DNA of 64,000 nucleotides from Polytrichum commune (GCA_950295325.1 OX485803.1:24986001-25050000), one strand, 5' to 3'. Positions 13,044-26,045 are shown, counted from the stretch's first letter. A program made the numbers and translations. Notes: generated from the letters alone by a model not told the origin.

Positions 13044-13678
13044 TAATACGTAATGGGCCATCGCAAAGTGTTAAAAACCATATCATTTCGTTGGCGCCAG
13101 ACCATCCACGGAGCTCCCCGCACAAACTACATCGACATGAAATTCTCAAACACCATTACCCCAACGGAATTAGCAATCACATGCAAATGCTCAAGTGTAG
13201 ACACGGAAAAGAAAAGAAAAAAATCGTAGCCGAATTAGCAACCGGAAAAGGACTCCCAAGGACTACTACCCGTACACGAAGCCGCCACACATGCTAACAC
13301 TTGGGCGGGAGTTGGGCACGAGATGGGAGGGGGTTAAGTTCATGTGAGGGAGTGACCATAAAGTGGCTCCACTCCACCAATAGCCATGGCCTAATGATTC
13401 TTGCACCCCTTTCGCACGAGCCATGCATTCAAAAGCAAGCAATGAGGTACAATAAGGTAGTCGACTCCAAGAGAGCCCCGGCCCGAGTTTGAGAGCTCGA
13501 ATTCAAGGGAGCCGTCCCCATGCCGGCAATCGAATCTGCATGGGCGTCGCATTAAAATTCGCATTGAGACACTCTAGCCTCCGTAACATCACGCCCGTGT
13601 GTGGCAACCAAAGTGCACGTGATACATGTGTGGTTGCGTGATATTAGAGAATTTGTGTAGCGTGTGACATTGTGAAAT
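13044..13678. other. Intergenic DNA, GC-richer, no gene recognised
   Basis: Composition is less AT-rich than its surroundings and short frames occur (13091-13297 and 13301-13492, plus strand), but none has a recognisable domain. Confidence 0.4.
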
Positions 13679-13686
13679 GACACAAA

Positions 13687-14096
13687 CACGGGGAGGTCAC
13701 TTCATTGTCAAGTTGACACCACGTGCGGACAAAGTTTGCTACCCCTATATTACATGCCATATATAAATTTAAAATTTATGATATTTTTTCTACATATACA
13801 TAACCATTTATAGTATCTTTTGTATACTTTTTTGAAATTTTTTGTCATCTTTATTTATTTTAATAATTGTTTTAGTTCAATTATGTGTCATTCTAGTTAG
13901 AAACGGTGTGTTTTATGAAAAAAACAAACCATCAAATTTAGTTACCACTTTTAACTATGTCATAGGTAATGTGTATATCTACTCATGAAATTTTTTTGAT
14001 AAAATTTTGACCCATTTTGGTGGTGCAACTTACCAAAAGAAGATTTTTTTTGGCCGCACGTGGTGTTCAACTTGACAATGGAGTGATCTACCCATG
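13687..14096. mobile_element. hAT-like MITE, second family, copy 1
   Basis: A 410 bp unit has long imperfect inverted ends: left CACGGGGAGGTCAC, right (inverted) CATGGGTAGATCAC. Both continue into a shared 'CATTGTCAAGTTGA' and 'CACCACGTGCGG'. An exact 8 bp TSD GACACAAA lies at 13679-13686 and 14097-14104. It is homologous in inverted orientation to 31512-31928. The interior is AT-rich and non-coding. Confidence 0.88.
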
Positions 14097-14104
14097 GACA
14101 CAAA

Positions 14105-14986
14105 GTCAACGTTGTAGTGACGATGATGATGATGATGACGATGATACGTGCAAGCATGTGGTCTGAATCCTTTGGTGAAACTCGTGATATATATGGGAGG
14201 GAAACGTGACAACGTGGAGGGAGATTTTGAATTGAGCACATCCGTTCTGTAGGGTTTTGGGAGTGTGACATTAAGGAGGGTGATGTTACGGAGGTTAGGG
14301 GTGTACTAAGGTTGGATGAGTCCTTAAATGGTTTGATTGATTGATTTATTTATTTATAACTAGCCCACTTCTCCTAGGATATGAAACACGAGGCTGGTGA
14401 GATGGTCACCAAATCCAAATTGAGGTTGTACCCACTTTTTGCACAATTTTTGGGGAAGCTCATATGAATATCTTATTCGATATCAAAGTGAAGTATATAT
14501 AAATAGCCTACCCATAATCATCTTTCGACACTCACTCAAAACCCACCATGGTGTGAAGGGTTTATTTGAATCAACTTTACATTACGGTAATCTAGATTAT
14601 ATGAAGTAAATTTAGGTTTGATTGTGATGAATATATGATCTTCAATGCTAGCTTAGATATATTATGGCGTAAACAATCAACACCCTCATAATGTTATTCT
14701 CTAAGCATGACATTACGTGTCTAATGAGATATGTTTCTGGGACTTGCAGTACATTCGAGAATAAAGCCTTCAAATGTCGGAATCCCAACACTTGAAATTG
14801 AATTTGAAGTTAGGACGACTGAACATAACTCACCAGTTCAGTAATATATTGAGCTATTGAAAACAACTTCGCCGATATTATTGTCACACTCCACTAAAGA
14901 AATAAACAAAGTGAATCGTAAATCCTTCACCAAAAGTTGAGAGGTAGCCTAGTAAAACGTGAACCCTTCAGTTGGATGAGTATGAA
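14105..14986. other. Intergenic DNA, no gene recognised
   Basis: Contains only short AT-rich frames, apart from the MITE fragment listed at 14745-14850. A short GAT-type repeat lies just inside its left edge near 14120-14150. Confidence 0.4.
14745..14850 (-). mobile_element. Fragment of the 626-769 foldback MITE family
   Basis: The reverse complement carries, in the same order as the 0.6 kb copy, 'gagttatgtt', 'cttcaaattcaattt', 'gggatt.cgacat.t' and 'tattctcgaat'. Only one arm is evident, so the copy is truncated or decayed. Confidence 0.7.
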
Positions 14987-14994
14987 GGTTCAAG

Positions 14995-15339
14995 CTTGGG
15001 GGGGGGGGTAGTCATTGGTTGGAGTAGCAGTATACGTGCGAACAAATGATAGGGTATTTTATAAACATGAGGGCAAAAAATTATAAATGGACTTAAGAGT
15101 AATATAGGGTATCAAAAATGGCACTAGACGTCTTTAAAGTACTATAGGGTATGGAATAATAGGTACTTTGGAATTATAAGTAATGCAAGCCATTTTTCTA
15201 TTGACCCAAAGTAGAAATTTACATAATGATAGCATGTGAAAAAAAAAGAAAGAATTGAAAGTAATACCCCCTTATAAATAGTGGTTGTTCGCACCTATAT
15301 CCTTAATTTTTCAACACACTGCCCCCCCCCCCCCCCGAG
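14995..15339. mobile_element. hAT-like MITE with G-run ends, copy 2
   Basis: A 345 bp unit in inverted orientation to 11923-12270. It starts CTTGGGG and ends CCCCGAG. Flanking 8-mers GGTTCAAG (14987-14994) and GGTTCAAT (15340-15347) form a 7/8 TSD. The interior retains 'tactccaaccaatgacta', 'gcgaacaaatgatagggta' and 'taatgcaagccatttttcta' (in either orientation), all shared with copy 1. Confidence 0.88.
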
Positions 15340-15347
15340 GGTTCAAT

Positions 15348-16375
15348 CTGTTTAGTTATGTTTTTTTCGTTAGCCCATCCCCACTACTTAGTGGATAACA
15401 TTTGGTCGGTAAAAGAGGTGCTCGATTGTCAAAGTTCTTAATGCCATTTACTAGTTCTTAGTACTCCTTAAAGGTATGGGTCTACTTTCCGAGGTTTATG
15501 TGATAGTTAGTAGGATGTACAAGTCCATAAGCAATCGTGAAGTCAAAATCCACATGGTCTATGAGAGTGAGATGATATTTAACACAAACTACTACAATGA
15601 GGGATTGATAACAATCACATATGAAGACGGTGATAAGATATGTGTGGTATGCATTTGAGTCTAGTTCAAGCGTAGAAACCCAAATCCCGCCCTCTTTTGG
15701 CATATAAGGATGTCAAGATTGGAGAATGCAATTTGCGGAGGGCTTGATTCTAGATGGGGTCCCATATGACATTTCCAAATGAAAATATTTTTGTTATTAG
15801 TAATAGTAGTAGTGATCATTATTATAAGAATGATAATGATGATGATACTAAAGATATTAATAAATCAAATAACTTCAAACAAATTTAGGAGTGGACTACC
15901 TCTCTTGTTGAGAACATAATATTCATTGAGTCGGTTCATGAAAAACACACATTCATAGCAGTGTATAATAGTTTCATTTATCATTGTAACCAAAGTGCCA
16001 ATCATTGTCATAAGAATATTCATATTCCATGAATTTACTTGGACAAATTGTGAGATTCATCGTAAACTATGCTAATAAATGGTAGTTGTGGGCAAACTCA
16101 TGCATTTTCAAGTTCTTAAGGTCCGAGGTCGATATTTTGCCAACAATTGTCAAATTTAACATAACATTGTTCTAGAGTGTTGTTCAATCACACTGCTTCT
16201 TAAAAGTATGTGTATAATTGGAGTCAAAATTATATGCTTCTAATGTTTTGTGTCCCAAGTCACTTGGGTCACAACACGTGTTTATCAACGGTGCAAATGA
16301 TGTTTCATAATCGCTAGTTCTGAGGAAACTTTTTTGTCCATACTTACTAAGATTATGGCTCCCTTTCATTTTCTA
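15348..16375. other. Intergenic DNA, no gene recognised
   Basis: Short AT-rich frames only, with no domain or repeat partner noticed. Confidence 0.4.
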
Positions 16376-16377
16376 TA

Positions 16378-17134
16378 CTGTTCTCCCTCTTTAGTATGAC
16401 ACATTTGGGAAACACCAAAAAAAAACCATATTATCGAGGTGTCGTCTTCTCATTAATATGACAAATGGCGTAAAGTTGTCATATTATTGAGGGAATACGA
16501 AAACATAAGTAATGTGAGCTTTAAAATATATATAACGAGTTTAAGCAATATGGATGGTATGAAATTATAACTCATAACTCCAAAAATATATAAATATTCT
16601 TAAGAACCCTTGAAAAAGGAGTCCAAAGATCTTTGGTGTTGCCTACCCAAGTTAGCAACTGTCATCTTATTTAAGTTTCCAACTAACTTTTGGAAACTAC
16701 TAATTTCATCAACACCAAAATATAAAGAGTTCTTCAATAAGACACTAGATAATAATGATGCATGACATTTAACATCAAGATACTGGTGATACTATATCAC
16801 CCGTGTACAAGGCAACATACTAGGCCAGAGGCCACTCTAACTCTAACCATGTCCATTCTACACTAGTAACCCTAATTATCATTAAGTTCCCGACAATAAG
16901 TGAAGTTCCCAAGTGAAAATGGATGGATTTTAGATGTACATAATATAGATGAAAGGAGTTCTAGCATTAACTACCTGTTTAATATGACAAAATGAAGATT
17001 CTAAATGTTGTATTATCGAGTGTTGTAGTCGTATAAAAGAGGGAATTTTGGACTAAAAAGTTTGGTCTCACAAAAATGTGTCGTAATATCGTGGGTGCTG
17101 TATAAACGAGCGTCATATTAATGAGGTTAGACTG
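16378..17134. mobile_element. Pogo/Tc1-mariner-like non-autonomous element
   Basis: The right end, read inverted, is CAGTCTAACCTCATTAATAT; the left end is CTGTTCTCCCTCTTTAGTAT. Both continue into 'GAC', and the sequence sits between TA dinucleotides at 16376-16377 and 17135-17136. CAGT..AACCTC ends with a TA target are the hallmark of plant pogo-like elements and their MITEs (established knowledge). The interior repeats 'aatatgaca' and 'atcgtg' motifs and encodes no transposase. The left end is more decayed than the right. Confidence 0.6.
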
Positions 17135-17425
17135 TAGTGCTTATCCCATCTACTTATGCGTTTGTTGTGAGAGTGAATTTTGAAGTACAACAATTTAACA
17201 ATTTGTAACTCATTGTAATTAGGAATGACGCACATGCGGTGTGTAGATCCTTTCTAAGTATTTTATCAAAAGAATTGTTGGGTTAAGTATACATCTTCAA
17301 GGACGCCGATGGGTGCAGGTATCGGGTGATAGTGAGCCCAACACGTCATGTCTTAATGACCCTCCCATGTGGCCGTTGGGTGACCAAAGGATGATTGTAG
17401 ATTAAATATATTGATTGCACTTATT

Positions 17426-18733
17426 GTGAGTTCCCATGAAGGCCGCTTGCCCACCACATTCTAGCGTGAATAAGACAAACCCGTCCAAATGAAGCAAGAA
17501 TCTAGTGGGGTAGGTTTTATATGTGCCAACTAGCTATTCCCATCTTCTCATATCCAGGATCACATACTAAACTCCTTGTCTTTCTTCTAAAACCGGTCTT
17601 CAATCCTTCGGTGACCGGTACTTGTAGGTTAAAGATGCTTTAGTGGACACATGGAAGTCTAGCGGACTGCTAAAATGTGGTTGGATGGCGCTTGTGCTTA
17701 ACTACATGCAACCACCTCCAACCCATTATTCTCTAGACTCTAGTGGGTGAACAACCTACATGGAAACTCACCCTTAATTAGCCCCCTCCATCACATGGAA
17801 GGAGGCCCTTAGCCCACATGTGCTTAAGTTATTAGCCTAAGCAAGAAGGTTGGTAATTCACTATTAGAAAATGTGTCTTAATATGACCGCAAAACGACCA
17901 CTTTGACCCCAAGTCGAGCGAGGTTTGAGTTTTCAAATCTAGTGTTGGATGTGTAGTCAACCTGGTCACTTGTTTGTGTTTTGTGAAACCCATGACTCAT
18001 GTCATGTCTACCTCCTGAACCCATACCGAGCCTCATCAATGGGTCATAAATTAAATTTGAATCGTATCATAAAAAAATATAGCTAACAAATCATGTCATG
18101 ATTATACAAATGCAAGGTATTTTAATCGGCAACTCTACCCACTGTAAATCTCCCCACATACTATTCTTCTGCTTGAACACAGAGAGAGGGAATTATCATA
18201 TACAAGTGTACCCATTATTCATCTCACATAAAACCCCTTACATAATATGCACTTCGGAGGTTGCTTTTAATTTGATTTGACACCGGACTTAGATTTAAAG
18301 ACTCCAAAGTTAGTTTTCATGTAGGCTACTTACCCACTAGATTCTAGATAATAGTGGGTCGGAGGTGCGACGCATGTAGTTAAGCACAAGCCGTCCTTCA
18401 ACCACATTATGGCAGTCTTTTAGTATGTGGAGGACCATGGACACAAGCAGCTAGACTTCCATGTGTCCACTAAAGAATCTTTAACCTACAAGTGCATGTG
18501 ACCGAAGGATTAAGACCGGTTGAAGACTCAAGAGAACCAATGATGGTCTAGAAATCCATCCTCGGTAACGGGAGGAGGAGGTTAGTAGGCATGCCCAAAT
18601 TTGAGAAGATGGGAGTAGTGTAGTTGGCACATATGAACCCTACCCCATCATATTCCCTCTACATCTGGGCGGGTTTGTCCTTATTCACACTAGAATCTGG
18701 TGGGAGAGTGGCCTACACGGAAGCTCACCCTTA
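17426..18733. repeat. Long inverted repeat, about 400 bp arms
   Basis: Arms 17426-17795 and 18318-18733 are inverted, diverged copies. Shared blocks, read in left-arm orientation, are 'gtgaataag.acaaacccg.cc', 'atatgtgccaacta', 'cccatcttctca', 'aaccggtctt.aatccttcgg', 'cttgtaggttaaagat', 'agtggacacatggaagtcta' and 'gcttaactacatgc'. The spacer is about 520 bp. 'Ctagtgggt' and 'ctcaccctta' recur at both arm boundaries. It could be a foldback transposon or two opposed copies of one repeat. No transposase was seen. Confidence 0.75.
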
Positions 18734-19714
18734 GTCTACTTGAGATCATTTGATGAATTGGCCACAAAGTTGTAGGCGGTCAAGCTCGTCGTTGATATTT
18801 GCCTCTATCCTAACAAGCCCAACCCACACTAGTAGCTAGGTGGCTAGGTTCATGGTATCTACAATTATATCTATAATTAGGTTACCTCTTTATCCATGCA
18901 AATAATCTTGGGTCAAAACTATATCACAAAACTTATAGCTTTGTCTACTCATTTACATAGCAAGTTAGCAACCATAATCAAAATTTATTTCTATATTTTA
19001 TTATCATGATAGTTAAATAGTGGGGAATGTCTATAAATTTGCATGGAGCAATCTAATTGCACACATCTACACGTATGTAAACTCATCCCATCATGAATGG
19101 AGGGGCAACCTAACTTCTTATAATGTCCTCTACATGAATGTCCTTGTTGTAAAATTACATACATGTTTTAATGTTTCATAGTGTATAATATGTATGCATT
19201 ACTAAGAAAACCAAAAAATTAATAATTAGATCTATGCATATTTTGTAACCCAAAGTCATAATCAATGCCCCTTTATTGTGCACCCATGTGCTACACGTAC
19301 CAAAACATTTTTCCTATAACATCTAAATTCACTTGTACTTAAATGGATATTTGTTTATATTAAAATATTTGTATTTGTATTAAAATATTTTGGAGTACAT
19401 GATGTACTTGTACAAGATATAGAGTACATATGGACACATGTATCCAACAACTTGTAGAGCTTAGGAATGTCTACGTAACCTCATGCATTGTGAAGGTAAA
19501 AATGCAAAGAGTTTTATCATAAAATTCATCAAAGTTGTATATTTAGATGGATGGACTCCATAAATGGTAGTAAAGACTGCAAATTGATCTAGATGGGCCA
19601 TTTGAAAACGATTCAACTTCAATCAATTGGGGGCTTGCTTCTGCTAGAGCCCATTCATTCGCAAGTGACTCGATAAACACCACAAAAAAGAAGGGACTGA
19701 TTGAAGTTGACGAA
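18734..19714. other. Intergenic DNA, no gene recognised
   Basis: AT-rich, with only short frames. Confidence 0.4.
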
Positions 19715-21770
19715 TTGGTGACCTATCACTTTACTCAACACCACATACAAGATTGTGCCGAAAGCTCTACAAAGACGCCTTCAACCTTTGTTGGTAGAGG
19801 TTAATAGGTTATTGATAGCGACCAAACTACATTTCTTCTCCTTAGATTTCTTCTTGTGATATTCCCCTTACACACAAATTAATTCAATGGGCTAAGGAAT
19901 CATGCTTCAGCAAAGCTTATGATAGAGTTGATTGGACGTTTAAGTTTCAAGTTATGGAGAAGTTAGGGATGCCTCACTTCTTTATTCACATGATTGGATT
20001 GTTGTTCCAAGATGTGGTTGTCTCTATCAATATTAATAATCAAGTCACGGAGCCGTTCGAATTGCATAGAGGAGTCCATCAAGGTTGCCCTTTAGCTCCT
20101 TACTTGTTCATTATTGTTGCAAAAGCATTGAATGCTCTAATTAAAAATGCAATGAAGATTGGCCTTGTTATAAGTATTCTCCTTCCTCAAAGTACCTCCC
20201 AACAAATAATTTGTCAATATGTTGACGATACCTCGTTTAGTGCGAGAGCAGAAGACTCCAATGTGGATAATCTTATCAAGATTCTCCATAATTTTGAATT
20301 TGTTTCTGGCCTTGAGATGAATTGGCACAAAAGCGTGGCATATTGGTGCAATCGATGAGCTCCACAAGAGTGTGGAGAGAAATCGTGGAAGGTGATGGCG
20401 CGTGCAATTGCTTTTCTTTCTTCATCATGCCTTGAGGATAATCTGCAACTTAATCTTTGGTGAAGGACAAAGTACCAAGGCTTGTATTTTGGAATCACTA
20501 TGAATAGGGGCTTAGTACTTTATAGGAAAGGTTTGCAATATTTCCATGATATTTGGGATCTTGGCATAAATTATTTTGTGGGATGGGAGGAAGCTCAAAC
20601 CAAAGTTTTCCTTGTGGAGATTTATTATGGGTTTTGGATCAAATTGTTGGAGTTCTATGCATCCTTTTGTGAGAGGATGCTCAACCAACTTGGTGCTCAA
20701 CCCACTTCTTAGGAATGGGTTGGTTTGTACAAAAACCTTAAAGACAAGATGCATGAGTGGGTGGTTAGTGCGGGCTACCTTAAATATTTTAGACTTGGTC
20801 TAGTGCAGTTTAGTGTAGAGTTCATGGGTACCTTCCCTATGGGTATCCATGGGTGGGTCACAATACTTTACTCCTATTGAGGTGAAACCGAATGTGAGGA
20901 ATACGGCTCCACTCACGACTTTCTTAGGGTGGATGTCACATGTTAGAGTGGATAGACCGTCACACGGAAGTGCTTAGTTCCAATTCACCTTGTTCTTTGG
21001 AAAGTTGGATCAAATTTTCTTTGACCCGGCACATTGGTGGTGGCTTGAGGTTACCCCTTTTTGGCATACTCAGCCAAGTTTGGTCGGATGTGGAATACTA
21101 CTCAAAAGGCTCGATCCCTGGGAAATGGCGGAATGAAATTGCTCCCTCCACTTCTCCAAGTTGAAATATTATTTGGCACAAGCACAAGGCACATAAGGAA
21201 GTTTTTTTTCCCCTTTATTGGTTATTCACAAGGTAGTGGCGTTGAATGAATGGTGTGGATGACTTTCAACGGCGATTGATGAGAGTTGTCCCCATTGTGG
21301 CCAACAGTCGGTGGAATCAGTGGAACACATGTTCTTTAGTTGCCCGTTGTTTAACAAGTTTTACGCTATACGGCTGACATCATTTGATAACTCTCAGCCA
21401 AAAGAGGTAGCCTTGGTCCTTGGATGATTTTCTCTATGGTATAGTGCCACTTTGATCGGCCTCTTAGCAAATCACTGAAACCTTGCAATCATATTTGGTT
21501 TTTCTCAAGGAATGTCTCCTATGGATTCTCCGGTGTGAACGGAATGGCTTGGTTTTTGATGCTATCCAATGGCCAATGGAGAAAACCCACCAAGTTGTGT
21601 GGGACTTGTTGTTGGACCATGGTAGACTTGAGTGGCAACATACCTTCTAGGACTTGGGAAAAGCTCCAGATGTTGCTTATGAGGATGTTCTTAGAGAATT
21701 TGACAAGGTTTGGTGTGTCCAAGGCCTCATTGTTACTCGCAACAACTTAGTGATTACTTGGAAGGTGAGG
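19715..21770 (+). pseudogene. Decayed plant LINE, RT to zf-RVT
   Basis: A non-LTR reverse transcriptase remnant broken by stops and frameshifts. In order: 'PITLLNTTYKIV' near 19720, the start of the LINE RT palm; 'FSKAYDRVDW' near 19905; 'LHRGVHQGCPLAPYLF' near 20060; the catalytic box 'QYVDDTSF' near 20215; and 'GLEMNWHKS' near 20310. The frame is then lost, but a zf-RVT finger 'CPHCGQQ...EHMFFSCP' is readable at about 21285-21345, and a C-terminal stretch to about 21770. The longest open piece is 19954-20358. It is L1-like by order (RT followed by zf-RVT). The endonuclease and ORF1 are not visible upstream, so it is 5'-truncated or decayed. It cannot be functional. Confidence 0.85.
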
Positions 21771-24204
21771 CCCTGGATGGGCATTATTTCTTGAGTTCCC
21801 TCGGCTCATGGTTTTTCCGAGGGATTGTTCCTTCTCCTTGCAATTGAAATTGTTTCAATTTATGCCCCAAAAAACAAGATAAACACCACAAATTACAAAG
21901 CTCCAACACGGACATGTGCAAGAATTAGATAAATGGTAAATTTTGGAGTAGAGTTATAAGATTTTATTTCGTGACACCTACCATGGGGTGTGCGGTAATA
22001 ACATGCCCCCCCCCCCCCGCCAAATTTGTTAGTAATTTTAATTAGGACTCATGACAAACTAAATCGAAATCTTGGACCTGAATTAGGGTTCAATCAGCTA
22101 AACCTAGAAATTATACCAAGATTTCTAATGGTAGATTTTGGCATTTAGCACTTTTAACCCCTACAGTAATTTGGCGACACTTCTTTTTTCTTTTTTTGGT
22201 GGGGGTGTATGTTATGACCGAGTATTCCAAATGAATAAGTTGAACTTGTGAAGATTCTCTAATGTGCTCTAACAACCGATCATAAAACCCTAAATCTTTG
22301 TGCCCTTTCCCCCTCCCAATGAGGTGTGAAGTCAGCTGTGTGGACCTTTTAAGGCTTCAACTGAACAAGTCTTATGTTAAAAAGAAACTGAAGTTCAATA
22401 TCAACATCTATGTTCTAAAAAAACCACTAACAACTATTAAGGCAACTTGGACACCTAGAGCATAGTTTAACTATAAGAATTCCTTGAAACTGAGTGTTTT
22501 CTTGTTTGCAAGATCAAGAGGATTTTAAAGCACTACAAAATATTATGTTTGGATACCGTATGCAAAAGCTATCAAGCTTTGAAGTTGCATTCGTAGGTGA
22601 CCTAGAACTAACATGTCTATTGGATGTACAAAGGGTGTACATCCTCATAATATATATGAAGTTATTGTGCAAAATTTTCAGTTGGTCATCATGTTAGATT
22701 AGGTGTTGGTTTGGGTATACATACCTTACTGTCAAAGAATTAGAGTTGGTTTTAGAAGGGACACATCCTCATCTTTAACTGAGATTGGATGAACATTCAC
22801 ATGATTTCACAATAAATGTATCCAAGGCGTCAAATTAATTCAAACGTGCTGATATTTGGGAAGGGTTGGGGTAGACCGAAGTCCTTAATTTGGATCCTAC
22901 GGAAACTTCAAAGTCCACGTGTCTTAGTTCGTAATGGTGTTACGATGGGTGACTTCCTAGCACTTGATTTTCACTGTATTGACAATAATATGGTCTACCC
23001 AATTGTGATGAAGATATGTGATTGAACTAGATATTCCAATCAACCATGTGGAAACTCAGGGGATTGTCCTTGAAGGAGATAGGTGCAAGCTGGTCTAATT
23101 AAGCTCATTCAAGGTGTCTATATTTCAAAGGAACCAATGTTGTTCAAGCTCTCAAGATCCCTATCGCTAAATGGGGGTTATGTCCAGAGTTCGGGAAGTT
23201 TTTGAAGCCTTAGTGGCTAATTGCCGGTAGTTGCTACGAAGGGTCGGATTTTTCCCAATTTACATCGGCAACAGCCGGTCTTTTGTAAAATCAATCGGCC
23301 AATTGCCTATATTTTCATATTTTCATTGGCCAATATCCGATTAAATGGAATTCATATCGGCACTAATTGTTTAAAAAATGTATGAAAAGTTATTAGAAAT
23401 CATTTCTTACTACAAATTCTTGAATAAGTGAAAAGAAAGGCATGTTCAAAACTTTAAATTTGAAGAGTTAATATCCTTGGCAGGAATTGAACCTAGCAAT
23501 GCCTTCACCGCTTGAAGGCCAAGGGTCCCCCAATTCTTCATAGAAGCAATTGGATTTGGTCATGGAAAGGTTGCATAATTCAAAAAGTTTAAGGTTTAGG
23601 GTACTTCCTCAAGTGCATCATCAGATGCCCCATACAAATAGCGCTCTGGATGCTTCCGGCTGAAATCCAATAACTCACAAGAAGAATCGGCTACATTTCC
23701 GGGACATTTTTTGGTCCATCGACTAATTGCCGGAGGATTGAAATTACAGTCGGATTGCCATCCGATGGTTGGAAATTTGGACTAGCCATGAGGGGAAATC
23801 CATCGGCTAATAATGAACTAGCCGTCGGTTTTCCCCGAACATAGGTTATGTCACTACGCATGTCACTACATTTTGAGTGCATGGAGACATCTATAATCGG
23901 AGTAAAAGATGCGTAATCGATCACTCCCATGTAGTGCTTCAAGTCCTCTTCTATGAAACGTGTTTAAAGGATGTTATATGAACAATAGATTGAAATTTAA
24001 AGGTGCATCTACAGCTGTCAGGTCATTAAGAAACACTAATTATATAATACTATACATACATTTAGATTTGACCATCATAATCTAGACCCTCTCAAATATG
24101 AAGGAATAACATAGTTTATGCCAAAGGCAATAAACTAATATTGGGTATACACTGGACATTATTCAATCTATATAAGAATTTAGGGGCCAATTACATTGGT
24201 GACT
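21771..24204. other. Intergenic DNA, no gene recognised
   Basis: Contains a C run at about 22007-22018 and a stretch at 23200-23900 rich in 'atcggc' and 'gccga' words in both orientations, the remains of some repeat. Frames of 60-80 codons show no domain. Confidence 0.4.
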
Positions 24205-24960
24205 AGTGACCTTGACCACTACTTCCAAAAACATCTCATTTGTCGAGAAATGAGTGATGATCCCACTCCTTTTAAAACAAAGGCACTTGAAATAGAAGTG
24301 ACCATGGGTGAGCATGCTAGAAAGTGAATGAGAAATGAGATAGAAATCACATGGTATTTTGCACGTTCAGAAATGGATGGTGTTTGGTGGTCACACGGAT
24401 TTTTCAACGAGAGACCCAAATAAGGTGTTTCAACGAAAAAGAAGGGTGACCATATCAGTGTCCGGGGAGATTTTTGGGCTTAACCGGTTGAGATCCCAAT
24501 GTTCCCAAGTCCAACTGGTAACATGTTGACATCTTTCGGTTTTTCTTTATTAATTTGAGGTATATTCTATAAATTCCTCTTAAATGGTTAATAAATTTCC
24601 TAAAGTGTTGAACTTCAACCAGTTATTTCTCAAACTCAACCGGTTCATATATGACTAGCGGTCAGTTCTTCGCCGTTCATTGGACCATATAAGAAGAAAA
24701 TAGAATGTAGAAATTAATTTTTAGAAATACCTGATTTCAGTAAGTTTACTTTAAGTCTTTTAAAATAATTAACTTATTTTTTATTCTCAATAAACAAAAC
24801 TTCCCAGTCTAAGTCTGCTTGACAATACGACCCACCTTCAAAAAAACAACAACGTGGATTTCTCTTGGTCTTGGTGTTCAGACCACTGACCGTGACCACA
24901 ATAAATTCTAAATCATTTTTCCTTTCGGTTACGGGTCACATGTGTTAAATGGTCCTAAGT
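24205..24960 (+). repeat. Dispersed repeat R3, copy 1
   Basis: Matches 25560-26045 in direct orientation: 'gagaaatgagtg.t.atcc.act', 'ggatgagaaagtg' or its variant, 'ggtgaccat.tca', 'cccagtct..gtc', 'gtggatt.ctctt', 'tcagacc.c'. Copy 1 holds about 300 extra bases in the middle (about 24470-24770). Part of that insert, near 24470-24530, resembles the leader of elements A and B. Confidence 0.7.
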
Positions 24961-25559
24961 ATCAAGTGGAGTCTATTGTTGAGAAAGTTGTGATTGACAT
25001 TCCTAATGGATAATGTCTTGTGAATGGGAACCCTTGAAAAGTTAAAGCAATTGTAAGGAAGTAGCTCCTTTCCCAATTGCCTTGACATGATATCTCAAAC
25101 AACCAAGTCCTTGCGAGAGCTTTACTTTGTTGACATGCGAAAGGCCTCGTAAGCCGTGTTATGTAGGCCATAAATGCTTCACCCAATCCCTCCCGAATCC
25201 CATGGCAAGACAACTAGGCCATGTTTACACTATACCGATTATTCAAATTAGTGTGTGTGGCACTAATTTCCAAAACGTGCACTATTTTGCCAAATCTCAA
25301 AATTGGTGAGGTCTAAATATTTTTATTGAGTGATACTCAGTTCATGAATACATGCTCATTTACTATACATTTTAAGAAAACCAATGTGTGGTCAAAGATG
25401 CGTGTAGAGTAATAAAACCAATTATAGGCAGAAGTGAATAGTGTCAGGATGTAAGATGCTTCCTAGATCTTTTGGTGACACTAATTTTATAGCATAGAGG
25501 AAAACATAGCATCACCTTCACTAGATTTCCACACGTCATATTAGCCCTCCCTCACTAAT
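24961..25559. other. Spacer between the R3 copies
   Basis: No domain or RNA gene was recognised. Confidence 0.4.
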
Positions 25560-26045
25560 TGGAATAATTAGTGTAGTGACCAATGAGCATGACCACTGCT
25601 TTCTAAATTCCTCATTAGATGAGAAATGAGTGGTAATCCAACTTTGTTTTACACAAGGTCACAAAAAACAAACGTCGCCATGTCAAAAAAATGGATGAGA
25701 AAGTGCCATAGAATTGTACATGTTAAAAAATGGTTAATGTTTCGTGGACACTCGGATTTTATTGCGAGAGAAAGTGAAGGTGACCATGTCAAAAGAATAT
25801 TGTGAATTTTTTGGTTTTAGTAAGTATAATCTCTAAAACAATCCTTATATGTGGCTATTTCTATTTTTATTTTCATTAAAAACATTACATCCCAGTCTAC
25901 GTCCACTTTACACTATGTCCCATGACCAAACTCCAAATAATGATGTGGATTCCTCTTTGTTTTGGTCTTCAGACCGCCAACAATGACCAAAAGTAATTCT
26001 AATTTTTTCTCAGGGAGGTCATATCCCCTTATATTATGTTAACCG
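25560..26045 (+). repeat. Dispersed repeat R3, copy 2
   Basis: Direct, diverged copy of 24205-24960 without the central insert of copy 1, so it gives the uninterrupted order of that repeat. Confidence 0.7.
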
